A DNA stretch of 64,000 bases, taken from the NCBI RefSeq assembly GCF_030814655.1, contig NZ_JAUSVK010000001.1:4719001-4783000 (forward strand), read 5' to 3'. The position numbers and the translations under genes are program-made. Numbering within the stretch: position 1 is the stretch's first letter; the number at the start of each line of letters is the position of its first letter. The notes below the pieces were generated by a model. The model did not search any database, was not told the DNA's origin, and worked only from the letters and a program-made list of their open reading frames with translations. Shown piece after piece: positions 9,119 through 18,344 of this stretch. This stretch comes from Labrys monachus. Lineage in GTDB: Bacteria; Pseudomonadota; Alphaproteobacteria; Rhizobiales; Labraceae.

Positions 9119-10651
9119 CTACGCCTTGCCGACGGGAAGGGCGACGAAGTGGGTGCCGTCATCGTTGTGGATGCGCAGCAACACGGTCCGCTTGCTGTCG
9201 GCGCGCGCCTCGGAGAGGATCTGGCGCACTTCCTGCACGTTGCTCACCGGCTTGCCGGCCACGTCGAGGATGACGTCGCCCGGGCGCAGCGTTTCGGCGG
9301 CGGCGCCGTCCGGATCGACGTCCGTCACCACCACCCCGGCCTTGCCGGCACCTGCCACGGTCGCGGCCGGCGCAAGCTGCAGGCCCAGCCCGGCGACGGA
9401 GGCCCTGCCGCCGTCATCCTGCGTGCTGTCGGCTTCGGCCATCTGCTTGTCGCCGGGCAGCTTGGCGGTCTCGACCTTGACGCTTTCCTGCTTGCCGTTG
9501 TTCCAGACCGTCAGCTCGGCGGTCTCGCCGGGCTTGATGTCGGCGATGGCGCGGGCGAGTTCACGCGGATCCGCCACGCTCTTGCCGTTGACGGCCGTGA
9601 TGGCTTCGCCCGTCTGGAGCCCGGCCTTGGCGGCGGGCCCGTTCTTGGTCACCTCGGCGATCAGCGCGCCGGAAGCCGGCTTCAGGCCAATCGAATCCGC
9701 GATGTCCGGGGTGATCGGCTGGATCTGCACGCCGATATAGCCGCGCGTCACCTTGCCGTCCGCCTTGAGCTGCGAGACGACGCGGGCGACGGTCTCGGCC
9801 GGAATGGCGAAGCCGATGCCGATGCTGCCGCCGGACGGGGAATAGATCGCCGTGTTGACGCCGATCACCCGGCCGGAGAGATCGAAGGTCGGCCCGCCCG
9901 AATTGCCGCGGTTGACCGGCGCGTCGATCTGCAGGAAGTCGTTGTAGGTGCTGTTGTTGAGGTCGCGCCCGCGAGCCGAGACGATGCCGGCGGTCACCGT
10001 GCCGCCGAGACCGTAGGGATTGCCGACGGCCAGGACCCAGTCGCCGACCCGCGGCTCATGCTGCGATTCGAGCTCGACGAAGGGGAAGTTGCCGCCATCG
10101 TCCTTGACCTTGAGCAGCGCCAGGTCGGTCTTCGGATCGACGCCGATCACCTTGGCCGTGTAGGTCTTGCCGGCATCCGTCACCACGTCCACCTCGGTGG
10201 CGTGGTCCACGACGTGATTGTTGGTGACGATATAGCCGTCGGCCGAGATGAAGAAGCCCGAGCCGAGCGCCATGCCGAACTGCTTGCGCGGCCGGCCGTG
10301 CATGCCGTTGCCGGCCCCCGGACCGTTGAAGAAGAACTCGAAGGGATTGACGGGCGCGCCGTCGGCGCCCTGGTCGCCATTGCCATTGCCATCGTCTGCG
10401 GCGCTGGTCTCGGTCTTCACCTTGATGGAGACGACGGCGGGACGCACCTTCTGCACGATGTCGGCAAAGCCGAAGGGCTGCACCGCCGGTGCCGGCTGGC
10501 TCTGGGCGAAGGCGGGGGTGACGGAAGGAGCAATCACGAAATTGCCGACCATCGCGCCGGCGACGCCGAGGCCGAAGACGGCGGCCAGCAGGCTGTTGCG
10601 GTGACGGGAGAGAATGCCGGTCTTCTGGTTGGGATCGTTTTCAAAAGTCAT
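9119..10651 (-). CDS. degP: HtrA/DegP-family periplasmic serine endoprotease
   Basis: A 510-residue envelope protease/chaperone that removes misfolded periplasmic proteins. A membrane-spanning or signal segment at residues 20-49 ends in PAFAQ. The catalytic triad is visible: His146 (TNNHVV), Asp176 (DPKTDLALL) and Ser251 (GNSGGP). Two PDZ domains follow (about 310-400 and 420-510). The start at 10651 has GGAG seven bases upstream; the frame stays open to 10753 but lacks a site there. It is divergent from dps and sits upstream of a two-component pair that may sense envelope stress. Whether it is DegP or DegQ/MucD in detail cannot be told. Confidence 0.92.
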   Translation of the reverse strand: MTFENDPNQKTGILSRHRNSLLAAVFGLGVAGAMVGNFVIAPSVTPAFAQSQPAPAVQPFGFADIVQKVRPAVVSIKVKTETSAADDGNGNGDQGADGAPVNPFEFFFNGPGAGNGMHGRPRKQFGMALGSGFFISADGYIVTNNHVVDHATEVDVVTDAGKTYTAKVIGVDPKTDLALLKVKDDGGNFPFVELESQHEPRVGDWVLAVGNPYGLGGTVTAGIVSARGRDLNNSTYNDFLQIDAPVNRGNSGGPTFDLSGRVIGVNTAIYSPSGGSIGIGFAIPAETVARVVSQLKADGKVTRGYIGVQIQPITPDIADSIGLKPASGALIAEVTKNGPAAKAGLQTGEAITAVNGKSVADPRELARAIADIKPGETAELTVWNNGKQESVKVETAKLPGDKQMAEADSTQDDGGRASVAGLGLQLAPAATVAGAGKAGVVVTDVDPDGAAAETLRPGDVILDVAGKPVSNVQEVRQILSEARADSKRTVLLRIHNDDGTHFVALPVGKA

Positions 10652-10982
10652 TGCAAAGCTCCATACTGGCTGACCGTCCGGAACTCTCGAACGATCCATG
10701 GCCATTGACTCAGCGCATCGACGCTGTTGAGGGGACAATGCCCCTCCCAACATTACGGCGCATTTTCCGGGGGATTACTCTTTGGTAAGATCAACGGTAA
10801 AGCCGACGTCGCAGGCTTGAGGGAAATCTCCGGACGGGCACCCGCAACAGGCCTGCCGCCGCCACGGGGCGCGAGCCGTCGGCGCCGGCGAGGGATGTGG
10901 ATTGACATCGCCCACCAAACGGACCGAAATCCGCCGTCGATCATACACGACATTCGTGCCAAGAACGAAAGGGCTGACGATC

Positions 10983-11492
10983 ATGACGAAAGAGAAAAGC
11001 AAGGCGCTGAAGACGGCCAAGCTGCAAACGCCGACCAATCTGTCGTCGAACGCCACGAAGGACCTGTCCGGCGCCCTCACCGCACTGCTCGCCGACGTGT
11101 TCACGCTTTACCTGAAGACCAAGAACTTCCACTGGCACATGTCCGGGCCGCATTTCCGCGACTATCACCTCATGCTGGACGAACAGGGCGACCAGATCTT
11201 CGCCATGACCGATCCCCTCGCCGAGCGCGTGCGCAAGATCGGCGGCACGACGCTGCGCTCGATCGGCCATATCAGCCGCCTGCAGCGCCTGGCCGACAAT
11301 GACGCCGATTTCGTCACCGCCCCCGATATGCTCGCCGAGCTTCGGGACGACAATGAGCGCCTGACGGCCTCGATGCGCGAGACGCACGAATTGTGCGACG
11401 AGCACAAGGACGTCGCCACCGCCAGCCTGCTGGAGGTCTGGATCGACGAGGCGGAACGCCGGACCTGGTTCCTCTACGAAGCGGGACGGTAG
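10983..11492 (+). CDS. dps: Dps-family ferritin-like DNA-binding protein
   Basis: A 169-residue Dps protein that oxidises and stores iron using peroxide and protects DNA. The ferroxidase ligands expected at the subunit interface are all present: His50 and His62 with Asp66 on one side, Asp77 and Glu81 on the other (motifs NFHWHMSGPHF, HLMLDEQ, DPLAERV). The N-terminal tail is Lys-rich (MTKEKSKALKTAK), suited to binding DNA. GAAAGGG lies upstream of the chosen ATG. It is divergent from the HtrA gene across about 330 bases and convergent with ccmH. The usual regulators of dps (OxyR, stationary phase) are not identifiable here. Confidence 0.93.
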   Translation: MTKEKSKALKTAKLQTPTNLSSNATKDLSGALTALLADVFTLYLKTKNFHWHMSGPHFRDYHLMLDEQGDQIFAMTDPLAERVRKIGGTTLRSIGHISRLQRLADNDADFVTAPDMLAELRDDNERLTASMRETHELCDEHKDVATASLLEVWIDEAERRTWFLYEAGR

Positions 11493-11548
11493 ACAGACCG
11501 GGTTTGGTTTGAACGCCCTTTTTTGGCAGCGGGGCGCTGCCCCTCTAT

Positions 11549-11572
11549 CCTCTCCCCGCATGCGGGGAGAGG
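11549..11572. repeat. 24-base perfect palindrome between convergent dps and ccmH
   Basis: CCTCTCCCCGCA followed directly by its reverse complement TGCGGGGAGAGG. It has no T-run on either side. Its position between convergent genes and its composition resemble the short GC-rich repeated palindromes found in many alphaproteobacteria. It may act as a two-way transcription stop. Confidence 0.6.
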
Positions 11573-11636
11573 GGACATCGGCGTCGCGACGGATCCTGGG
11601 GAAGGCGGCATCGCGCGGATGGAAGATCGGCTCCGA

Positions 11637-12095
11637 TTATTCCTGCCGTTTCAGGATCTCCTCCACGCTCGCCCGTTCGGCCTCGGTGAGGCCTTCGGGC
11701 GTGCTCGGGCGGCGGGTGCGGGCGGCTATGACGATGCCGGCCCCACCGGCGAGGAGAAGCAGGAAGGGCGCCGTCCACAGGGCCACCGTGCGCCATTCCA
11801 GCGGCGGCTTCAGCAGGATGAAGTCGCCGTAGCGCGAGACCAGGAACGCCTTCACCGCGGCGTCGCTCTCGCCGGCCCGGATCCTGTCGCGGACCAGCAG
11901 GCGCAGGTCCTTGGCGAGCGGCGCGTCGGAATCGTCGATCGATTCGTTCTGGCACACCATGCAGCGCAGCTCGGCCGACAAGGCCCGCGCCCGTGCCTCC
12001 AGCGCGGGATCGGCCAGCATCTCGTCCGGCTGGACGGCGAGAGCCGGCAGCGCCAGGAGGACGAGGAGCAAGGCGGGGAGCAGCCGGCGCAGCAT
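11637..12095 (-). CDS. ccmH: cytochrome c maturation protein CcmH (CycL)
   Basis: A 152-residue thiol-disulfide protein that keeps apocytochrome c cysteines reduced for heme attachment. It has a signal peptide (residues 1-20, ending PALA), the CcmH redox motif LRCMVCQN (Cys45, Cys48) and a C-terminal membrane helix (about 106-126) followed by a cytoplasmic tail. This short form lacks the TPR domain, which here is a separate gene, ccmI. The start sits two bases after the ccmF stop, so the two are translated together. It is the last gene of the ccmI-ccmE-ccmF-ccmH operon. Confidence 0.95.
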   Translation of the reverse strand: MLRRLLPALLLVLLALPALAVQPDEMLADPALEARARALSAELRCMVCQNESIDDSDAPLAKDLRLLVRDRIRAGESDAAVKAFLVSRYGDFILLKPPLEWRTVALWTAPFLLLLAGGAGIVIAARTRRPSTPEGLTEAERASVEEILKRQE

Positions 12096-12097
12096 GG

Positions 12098-14086
12098 CTA
12101 TTCGGCCGGCTGCAAGCGCTGGGCGGCTGCCCGGCGCGCCGGCTTGGGGGCGCCGATGCGCAGCCGCCGGTCCGACAATGACAACGCGCCGCCGAAGGCC
12201 ATGGCGACGCAGCCCAGCCAGATCAGCGTCACCAGCGGCTTGTCGTAGAGGCGGGCGGCGATGGTGCCGTCGGGCGCCGTCTCGCCCAGCCCGATATAGA
12301 TCTGGTCGAACCACAGGGTCTTGATGCCGGTTTCGGTCTGCGGCGTCTGGCGCGCCGGATAGAAGCGCTTGGAGGCCTCCATCTGCGCCACGGCGACGCC
12401 GCCGCGCCGGATCACGAAGGTCGAGACGGTGGCGCTGAAGTTCGAGCCCTGCCGCGGGCTGGCACCGACATAGGTGGCCTCGTAGCGGCCGAAGGGCACG
12501 GTGTCGCCCGGCTTCATCGCCACGATCTTCTCGGATTGCCAGGCGGTGGCGGCGACGATGCCGAGCAGCGTCACGCCGACGCCGAAATGCGCCACGGCGG
12601 TGCCGAAGGCCGAACGCGGCAGGCCGGCCGCCCGGCGCAGGCTGGAGGCCGCCGGCTCGCGGAACAGCTTGACGCGCTCGGCGAGCTCGACCACCGCGCC
12701 GATCATGATGAAGGCGGCCAGGCCGGCGCCGACCGGGGCGAGGGCCGGCCCGCCGCGCTCGAGCCACAGGGTCAGCAGCCCCATCAGGATGGCGAGGCCG
12801 ACCGCGACGCCGAGACGCTGCGCGACGCCCTGCAGGTCGCCGCGTTTCCAGGCCAGGAACGGACCGAACGGCATCACCACCAGCATCGCCGCCATCAGCG
12901 GGCCGAAGGTGAGGTCGAAGAAGGGGGGCCCCACCGAAATCTTGCCGCCCGTCAGCGCCTCCAGCGCGAGGGGATAGAGGGTGCCGAAGAACACCGCCGA
13001 GCAGCTCACCGTCAGCAGGAGATTGTTGAGGATGAGGGCGCCCTCGCGCGAGACGGGGGCGAAGATGCCGCCCTGCTTCAGGGTCGACGCGCGCCAGGCG
13101 AAGAGCGACAGGCCGCCGCCGATGAACAGGACGAGGATGGCGAGGATGAAGACGCCGCGCCTGGGATCGGTGGCGAAGGCGTGCACGGAGGTCAGCACGC
13201 CCGAGCGCACCAGGAAGGTGCCGAGCAGCGACAGCGAGAAGGTGAGGATGGCGAGGAGGATGGTCCACACCTTCAGCGCGTTGCGCTTCTCCATCACCAG
13301 CGCGGAATGGAGCAGCGCGGTGCCGGCGAGCCAGGGCATCAGCGAGGCGTTCTCGACCGGATCCCAGAACCACCAGCCGCCCCAGCCGAGCTCGTAATAG
13401 GCCCAATAGGATCCCATCGCGATGCCGAGCGTCAGGAAGAGCCAGGCGATCAGGATCCAGGGCCGCACCCAGCGCGCCCAGGCGGCATCGATGCGGCCCT
13501 CGATCAAAGCGGCGGCGGCGAAGGCGAAGGCGATGGAGAAGCCGACATAGCCCAGATAGAGCAGCGGCGGATGGATGGCGAGGCCGATGTCCTGCAGCAC
13601 CGGGTTGAGGTCGTCGCCCTGCATCGGCGCCGGATCGAGGCGGGCGAAGGGATTAGAGGTGAGGAGGATGAACAGCAGGAAGGCGACGCTGATCCAGGCC
13701 TGCACCGCCAGCACCGTCGCCTTCATCGAGGGCGGCAGGTTGCGTCCGAAGGCGGCGACGAGCGCGCCGAAGACGGCGAGGATCGTCACCCACAGCAGCA
13801 TCGAGCCTTCATGGTTGCCCCAGACGCCCGTCACCTTGTAGAGCATCGGCTTGGCCGAATGGGAATTCTCGACGACGTTGACGAGCGAGAAATCCGAGGT
13901 GACGTGCGCATATACGAGCGCGGCGAAGGACAGGCCGATGAAGAGGAGCTGGAACAGCGCCGCCGAGGTGCCGACGCGCATCAGGCCGAGGTCGCCGGTC
14001 CGCGCCCCCCAGATCGGCAGCACCGACTGCAGGAGCGCGAGCGTCAGCGCCAGGATGAGAGCGTAATGTCCGGCCTCGGCGATCAT
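12098..14086 (-). CDS. ccmF: heme lyase CcmF (CycK)
   Basis: A 662-residue polytopic inner-membrane protein that takes heme from CcmE and joins it to the CXXCH site of apocytochromes c. The family signature is clear: the periplasmic tryptophan-rich loop YELGWGGWWFWDPVENASLMPW (WWD domain) in the first third, many membrane helices, and conserved His residues. Its ATG overlaps the ccmE stop by four bases (ATGA), and ccmH follows immediately. It forms the heme ligation complex with CcmH and CcmI. Confidence 0.96.
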   Translation of the reverse strand: MIAEAGHYALILALTLALLQSVLPIWGARTGDLGLMRVGTSAALFQLLFIGLSFAALVYAHVTSDFSLVNVVENSHSAKPMLYKVTGVWGNHEGSMLLWVTILAVFGALVAAFGRNLPPSMKATVLAVQAWISVAFLLFILLTSNPFARLDPAPMQGDDLNPVLQDIGLAIHPPLLYLGYVGFSIAFAFAAAALIEGRIDAAWARWVRPWILIAWLFLTLGIAMGSYWAYYELGWGGWWFWDPVENASLMPWLAGTALLHSALVMEKRNALKVWTILLAILTFSLSLLGTFLVRSGVLTSVHAFATDPRRGVFILAILVLFIGGGLSLFAWRASTLKQGGIFAPVSREGALILNNLLLTVSCSAVFFGTLYPLALEALTGGKISVGPPFFDLTFGPLMAAMLVVMPFGPFLAWKRGDLQGVAQRLGVAVGLAILMGLLTLWLERGGPALAPVGAGLAAFIMIGAVVELAERVKLFREPAASSLRRAAGLPRSAFGTAVAHFGVGVTLLGIVAATAWQSEKIVAMKPGDTVPFGRYEATYVGASPRQGSNFSATVSTFVIRRGGVAVAQMEASKRFYPARQTPQTETGIKTLWFDQIYIGLGETAPDGTIAARLYDKPLVTLIWLGCVAMAFGGALSLSDRRLRIGAPKPARRAAAQRLQPAE

Positions 14087-14538
14087 GGCTTCTTCCCATA
14101 GGCCCCGCCCTCGTCCCAGTGGCCCTGCGCCTTGAGCGCATCGGCCACCTCCTTGGGCATGTATTTCTCGTCGTGCTTGGCGAGGAGGACATCGGCGCGG
14201 AACACCCCCGCCCCGTCGACGACGCCTTCGGCGACGACGCCCTGTCCCTCGCGGAAAAGGTCCGGCACGATGCCGGAATAGGTCACCTTGATCGATTTGT
14301 TGGTGTCCGTCACGCTGAAGGTGATGGTGGAGGCGCCCTCATGCACCAGCGAGCCCTTTTCGACGAGGCCGCCGAGGCGCCAGCGCTGCGCCGGGTCGAC
14401 CGCCTTGCCGACGATGTCGCTCGGCGCGGCGAAATAGGACATGGAATTGCCCAGGCTCACCAGCACGAGCGTCACGGCCGCCGCGAGCACCACGCCCGCC
14501 GCGCCGATCATCGCCATCCGCCTGCCCTTGCGCGTCAC
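14083..14538 (-). CDS. ccmE: heme chaperone CcmE (CycJ)
   Basis: A 151-residue membrane-anchored periplasmic heme carrier. It has one N-terminal helix (residues 8-29), an OB-fold domain, and the covalent heme-binding motif LLAKHDEKYMP with His122 and Tyr126 (HxxxY). It accepts heme exported by the CcmABCD system and passes it to CcmF. The ccmABCD genes are not in this window. Start and stop both overlap neighbouring genes by four bases, showing tight translational coupling. Confidence 0.96.
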   Translation of the reverse strand: MTRKGRRMAMIGAAGVVLAAAVTLVLVSLGNSMSYFAAPSDIVGKAVDPAQRWRLGGLVEKGSLVHEGASTITFSVTDTNKSIKVTYSGIVPDLFREGQGVVAEGVVDGAGVFRADVLLAKHDEKYMPKEVADALKAQGHWDEGGAYGKKP

Positions 14539-15650
14539 AGCCCGAGAGCCCCCTGCAGATCGTCGAGCGCCTTCAGCGCGTCGGGCGAGGCGGCGAGAGC
14601 CTTGCGGGCATCCGCGAGCGCCGTCCGCGCCTGATCACTTTGTCCCAGCACGTTGTAGGCCTTGATCAACCTCATCCATTCCTCGGCTGTACCACCTTGC
14701 GACCGCAGCCGCGAGGCGAGACCGGACACCATGCCCTGGATCATTTTGGCGCGGTCGGCGGGCGTCATCGTCTCGGCCGCCGCCACGTCGCCCGGCGACG
14801 GTCCGGTCCCGGCCTGCGGCTCGCCGCCGATCCGGGCGATCTCCTTGCGCAGAAATGCGGCGGCCGCAGGGCCGGGAGGCGGCGTGGCGTCGAGCAAAGC
14901 CTGCCAGGCCGCGACCGCACCGGCCCTGTCGCCGTCCTGCTCCCTCGCCCGGCCGAGATAATAGCCGGCGCGGTCGTCGCCGGGATCGAGCCGCTGGGCC
15001 CGCTGGAAGGCCGCCTTGGCCTCGTCCGTGACCATGCCGCCGGCTTCGGCCACCAGCGCCTCGCCGAAATCGGATTCGCGCCTGGCGGTGGAGCCGAGCA
15101 GCCGCAGGGCGTTGGCATAGGCCTGGCGGGCGTCCTGCAGCCGGCCCTCCTTCAGGTAGATCGGCGCCAGCACCTCCCAGCCGCGGCCATCCTGCGGGTT
15201 CGCGGCCAGCATCGCCTCGACGCGGGCGACGAGCTCGTCCAGCGAGGCGTTTTCCACGGGTTCGGCGAGCCGGGCGGTCAAAGGCTGGTCCGGCAGAGCC
15301 GGCGACCCGAGATGGAGATAGAAACCGAGGCCGCCGAGGGGGACGGCGACCAGGATGACGAGCGAGGCGAGACGATGGCGCCGGGCCGAGAAGGCGCCGG
15401 CCGCGGGAGCGCTCTTCGCTGCGGCGTCCGCCTCGATCAGCCGGCGCGACACCTCGACGCGGGCGGCCTGCGCTTCCGTCGGGGCGATGATCCCGCGCGC
15501 CTGGTCCCGCTCGATCTCGGCGAGCTGGTCCGTGTAGATGGCGATGTCGGAGGCCTGCGCGCTCACGCCGCCGTCGCGCCGCGCGAGCGGCCACAGCAGG
15601 GCCAGGGCGGCGATGCCGGTCATGCCGGCCAGAGCGAACCACAAGAACAT
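14535..15650 (-). CDS. ccmI: cytochrome c maturation TPR protein CcmI (CycH)
   Basis: A 371-residue apocytochrome c chaperone. Two membrane helices (about residues 2-21 and 92-113) flank a cytoplasmic segment, followed by a periplasmic TPR region (about 140-280) that binds the C-terminal helix of apocytochromes. The IYTDQLAEIERDQARGII stretch is typical of the family. It is the first gene of the ccm operon, and its last codons overlap the start of ccmE. The gap from 15651 to 15785 should hold the operon promoter. Confidence 0.92.
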   Translation of the reverse strand: MFLWFALAGMTGIAALALLWPLARRDGGVSAQASDIAIYTDQLAEIERDQARGIIAPTEAQAARVEVSRRLIEADAAAKSAPAAGAFSARRHRLASLVILVAVPLGGLGFYLHLGSPALPDQPLTARLAEPVENASLDELVARVEAMLAANPQDGRGWEVLAPIYLKEGRLQDARQAYANALRLLGSTARRESDFGEALVAEAGGMVTDEAKAAFQRAQRLDPGDDRAGYYLGRAREQDGDRAGAVAAWQALLDATPPPGPAAAAFLRKEIARIGGEPQAGTGPSPGDVAAAETMTPADRAKMIQGMVSGLASRLRSQGGTAEEWMRLIKAYNVLGQSDQARTALADARKALAASPDALKALDDLQGALGL

Positions 15651-15785
15651 TCAGCTTCTCTCGCGCCGGCAGGCCGTCAGGCGCCCGTCAGCGATGGACC
15701 ATGACGCATAAACCCGCCGGAGGCGGTATCTATTCACACCCGGTGGACCGCGGCGGACCGACGGCCAGGCAGCCCCGACGAGGGA

Positions 15786-16175
15786 TCAGGAATTTCGCCA
15801 GCTGCCGTCCGCCTGCCGGCACGCCGTGGCCCGCGCCACGCTCGGCACGCCTTCGACATAGACCGTCTGGGTATAGGGGCGGCACGGCATGCCGTTCTGG
15901 TTCGAAAGCGGCCCCGCCACCACGGCGCCGTGGCGCTGGGCGCTTTCGTCGCTCGTCCAGTTGACGCTCTGGCCGGCCTTGCCGTCGAGGGCGCTGAGAC
16001 GCGCCTGTTCGGCGCGCACGCGGTCGGAATGGTCGAGACCGGCGAGGATCGGGCTGTCGCTGAGCACCGGTCCCGTCGCCAATGCCGGGGTGACGGCACC
16101 GCTGCTCGTCTGGCAGCCGGCGAGCGGCAATGCAAGCAGAACAAGACCAATCAAAGGCATGCCCGATTTCGTCAT
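15786..16175 (-). CDS. small lipoprotein, surface-antigen-like
   Basis: A 129-residue predicted lipoprotein: signal helix and lipobox LAGC with the modified Cys at residue 21. The C-terminal half (GQSVNWTSDESAQRHGAVV and a pair of cysteines in CRPY and ACRQADG) resembles the C-terminal domain of 17-kDa surface antigen-type proteins of alphaproteobacteria. GAGGATCAC precedes the ATG. It stands alone between ccmI and the FeuQ-like kinase, all on the same strand. The role is unknown; an outer-membrane or cell-envelope location is likely. Confidence 0.65.
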   Translation of the reverse strand: MTKSGMPLIGLVLLALPLAGCQTSSGAVTPALATGPVLSDSPILAGLDHSDRVRAEQARLSALDGKAGQSVNWTSDESAQRHGAVVAGPLSNQNGMPCRPYTQTVYVEGVPSVARATACRQADGSWRNS

Positions 16176-16276
16176 GTGATCCTCGCGCTCCTGGACGGGG
16201 ATGTCCTAAGCTTCCCTGGATGGGAGAACAATATCGGCGCGAGCCTTACACGCAAATCGCCGCTGCGCCAACCTCG

Positions 16277-17665
16277 TCACGCCTGCGCGAGGGCGACGGC
16301 GCCCTGCAGCGCCGGCAGTTCGAGGACGGCTCTCAACCCGCCGAGCGGCGCCTCGTCGAGGATGAGATGCCCGCCATAGAGGGAGACGAGATCCTGCACG
16401 ATGGCCAGGCCGAGGCCCGTGCCCGGCTTCGTCTCGTCGAGCCGCGTGCCGCGCTGGCCCGCTTCCACCCGTTTTTCCGCCGACAGCCCCGGCCCGTCAT
16501 CGTCGATGGTGAGCCGTACGAAGGCCGCGCCGGTGCGCTGGAACAGTTCTGCATGGACGTCGACGCTCCCGATGGCCCATTTGCAGGCATTGTCGACGAG
16601 GTTGCCGACCATCTCCTCGATGTCCTGCTTCTCGCCGCGAAAACGCAGGGAGGGATCGACATGGCTGGCGATCTTCAGCCGCTTGACCGCGTAGATCTTC
16701 TCCATCGCCCGCACCAGCCCGTCGACGATCGGGGCGATCTCGGTGACCGTCCCCACCACGCTCACCGCCGCGGCGATGCGGGCGCGCTGGAGATGATGGT
16801 CGATCTGGGTGCGCATCACCGTCACCTGGCGCCGCACCTGCTCGGACAACGGCCCCGGCGGCGCCGAGGCGGCTTCGTTGGCGATGACCGAAAGCGGGGT
16901 CTTCAACGCATGGGCGAGGTTGCCGACATGGGTGCGCGCCCGCTCGACCACCTCGCGGTTGGCATCGACCAGCGCATCGAGCTCCCGCGCGAGCGGGACG
17001 ATCTCGTCCGGCAGGTCCGGCGGCAGCTTGGCGGCCTGGCCGGCCCGCATCTGGGCGAGCACGGCGCTCATGCGGGTGAGCGGGCGCAGCCCGAAGCGCA
17101 CCTGCAGCAGGATCGAGGCGACCAGCCCGACGCCCAGCAGGGAGAAGGTCAGCAACAGGGCATATTGGAAATCGGCAATCTCGGCGTCGATCTCGTCCGC
17201 CGGCCCCGACACGATCACGCGGAAGCGGCCGTCCTCGCCGAGGTCGATCAGGCGCTCCACCGCGCGCAGCCGGAGGTCTTCCGGGCCCTTGATGTAGGCT
17301 TCGCGGACGCCGCCCGGCTCGGCGGGAACGCCGAGGTCGGCCAGGCTGGGCAGCGTGGCCTCGAACAATGACTTGGAACCGTTGGATTCCGGCTTGTCGA
17401 GGCGGGTGATCTGCCAATACCAGCCCGACAGCGGCAGCTCGAACCGCGGCTCCCCGAGCGCACCGGGCGCGGTCCTGTCCCCCATGTCGGCGCCGGCGAT
17501 GTCGGCGACCAGCGTCTTCAGATAGACGTGGAGGCGCTCGTCGAAGGCGCGTTCGGTGGCGTGCTGGTAGAAGGAGACGAGGATGATGCCGGCGACGAGG
17601 AGCACGATCACCACCCACGCCGCGGCCGCGACGAACAGGCGGAAAGCCAGCGAGCGGGTCGTCAT
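16277..17665 (-). CDS. feuQ: PhoQ/FeuQ-like sensor histidine kinase
   Basis: A 462-residue inner-membrane kinase with helices near residues 11-31 and 168-188, a periplasmic sensor between them, HAMP, and a kinase core. The phosphoacceptor motif is AHALKTPLSV (His252), the PhoQ-type variant in which the residue after His is not acidic. HATPase boxes are NLVDNACKWA, DDGPGL and GTGLGLAI. Its ATG overlaps the response regulator stop by four bases. Similarity in layout and motif to FeuQ of Sinorhizobium and Rhizobium (a kinase controlling cyclic glucan export and osmoadaptation) supports the name, but orthology is inferred by eye. Confidence 0.72.
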   Translation of the reverse strand: MTTRSLAFRLFVAAAAWVVIVLLVAGIILVSFYQHATERAFDERLHVYLKTLVADIAGADMGDRTAPGALGEPRFELPLSGWYWQITRLDKPESNGSKSLFEATLPSLADLGVPAEPGGVREAYIKGPEDLRLRAVERLIDLGEDGRFRVIVSGPADEIDAEIADFQYALLLTFSLLGVGLVASILLQVRFGLRPLTRMSAVLAQMRAGQAAKLPPDLPDEIVPLARELDALVDANREVVERARTHVGNLAHALKTPLSVIANEAASAPPGPLSEQVRRQVTVMRTQIDHHLQRARIAAAVSVVGTVTEIAPIVDGLVRAMEKIYAVKRLKIASHVDPSLRFRGEKQDIEEMVGNLVDNACKWAIGSVDVHAELFQRTGAAFVRLTIDDDGPGLSAEKRVEAGQRGTRLDETKPGTGLGLAIVQDLVSLYGGHLILDEAPLGGLRAVLELPALQGAVALAQA

Positions 17666-18336
17666 ACGCGCAGGGCGTCGGGCGGGGTGAGGATGTAGCC
17701 CATGCCGCGCACCGTCTGGATCACGTCGACGCCAAGTTTCTTGCGCAGGCGGCCGACGAAAACCTCGATCGTGTTGGAATCGCGGTCGAAATCCTGGTCG
17801 TAGAGATGCTCCACCAGTTCCGTGCGCGAGACCACGCGCCCGCTGTAATGCATGAGGTAGGCGAGCAGGCGGTATTCGTGGGAGGTGAGCTTGACCGGGT
17901 TGCCGTCGACGACCACGCGGCCGGCCCGGGCATCGAGCCGCACCGGCCCGCAGACGAGCTCGTTGGTGGCATGGCCGGTGGTGCGCCGGATGAGGGCCCG
18001 CAGGCGGGCCAGCACCTCCTCCATGTGGAACGGCTTGGCGACATAGTCGTCCGCGCCGGAATCGAAGCCCATGACCTTGTCGGACCAGCGGTCGCGCGCC
18101 GTGAGGATGAGCACGGGCATCACCTTGCCGCCGCGCCGCCAGCGGTCGAGCACAGCGATGCCGTCGAGCTTCGGCAGGCCGACATCGAGGATCACCGCGT
18201 CATAGGGCTCGGTGTCGCCGAGGAAATGCCCCTCTTCCCCGTCGAAGGCGCGGTCGACGGCGTAGCCGGCATCCTCGAGCGCCTTGACGATCTGCCGGTT
18301 GAGATCCTGGTCGTCCTCGACCACGAGAAGCCGCAT
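17662..18336 (-). CDS. feuP: OmpR-family response regulator, FeuP-like
   Basis: A 224-residue regulator with a receiver (VVEDD, phospho-Asp51 in LDVGLPKLDG, Lys in AKPFHMEE) and a winged-helix domain (SHEYRLLAYLMHYSGRVVSRTEL, YDQDFDRDSNTIEVFVGRLR). The DFDRDSNTIEVF stretch is characteristic of the FeuP/PhoP-like group of rhizobia. The start is fixed by the canonical MRLLVVEDD opening; upstream codons to 18456 are not used. It is translated with the kinase and follows the small PepSY gene by eight bases, giving a three-gene operon. Confidence 0.78.
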   Translation of the reverse strand: MRLLVVEDDQDLNRQIVKALEDAGYAVDRAFDGEEGHFLGDTEPYDAVILDVGLPKLDGIAVLDRWRRGGKVMPVLILTARDRWSDKVMGFDSGADDYVAKPFHMEEVLARLRALIRRTTGHATNELVCGPVRLDARAGRVVVDGNPVKLTSHEYRLLAYLMHYSGRVVSRTELVEHLYDQDFDRDSNTIEVFVGRLRKKLGVDVIQTVRGMGYILTPPDALRV

Positions 18337-18344
18337 CGAAACAC

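Noticed and set aside
11525-11541. Stem GGCAGC-GGGGC-GCTGCC near the end of dps as a terminator
   Set aside because: The T-run is on the wrong side of the stem for dps, and for ccmH the same strand shows A residues after the stem.
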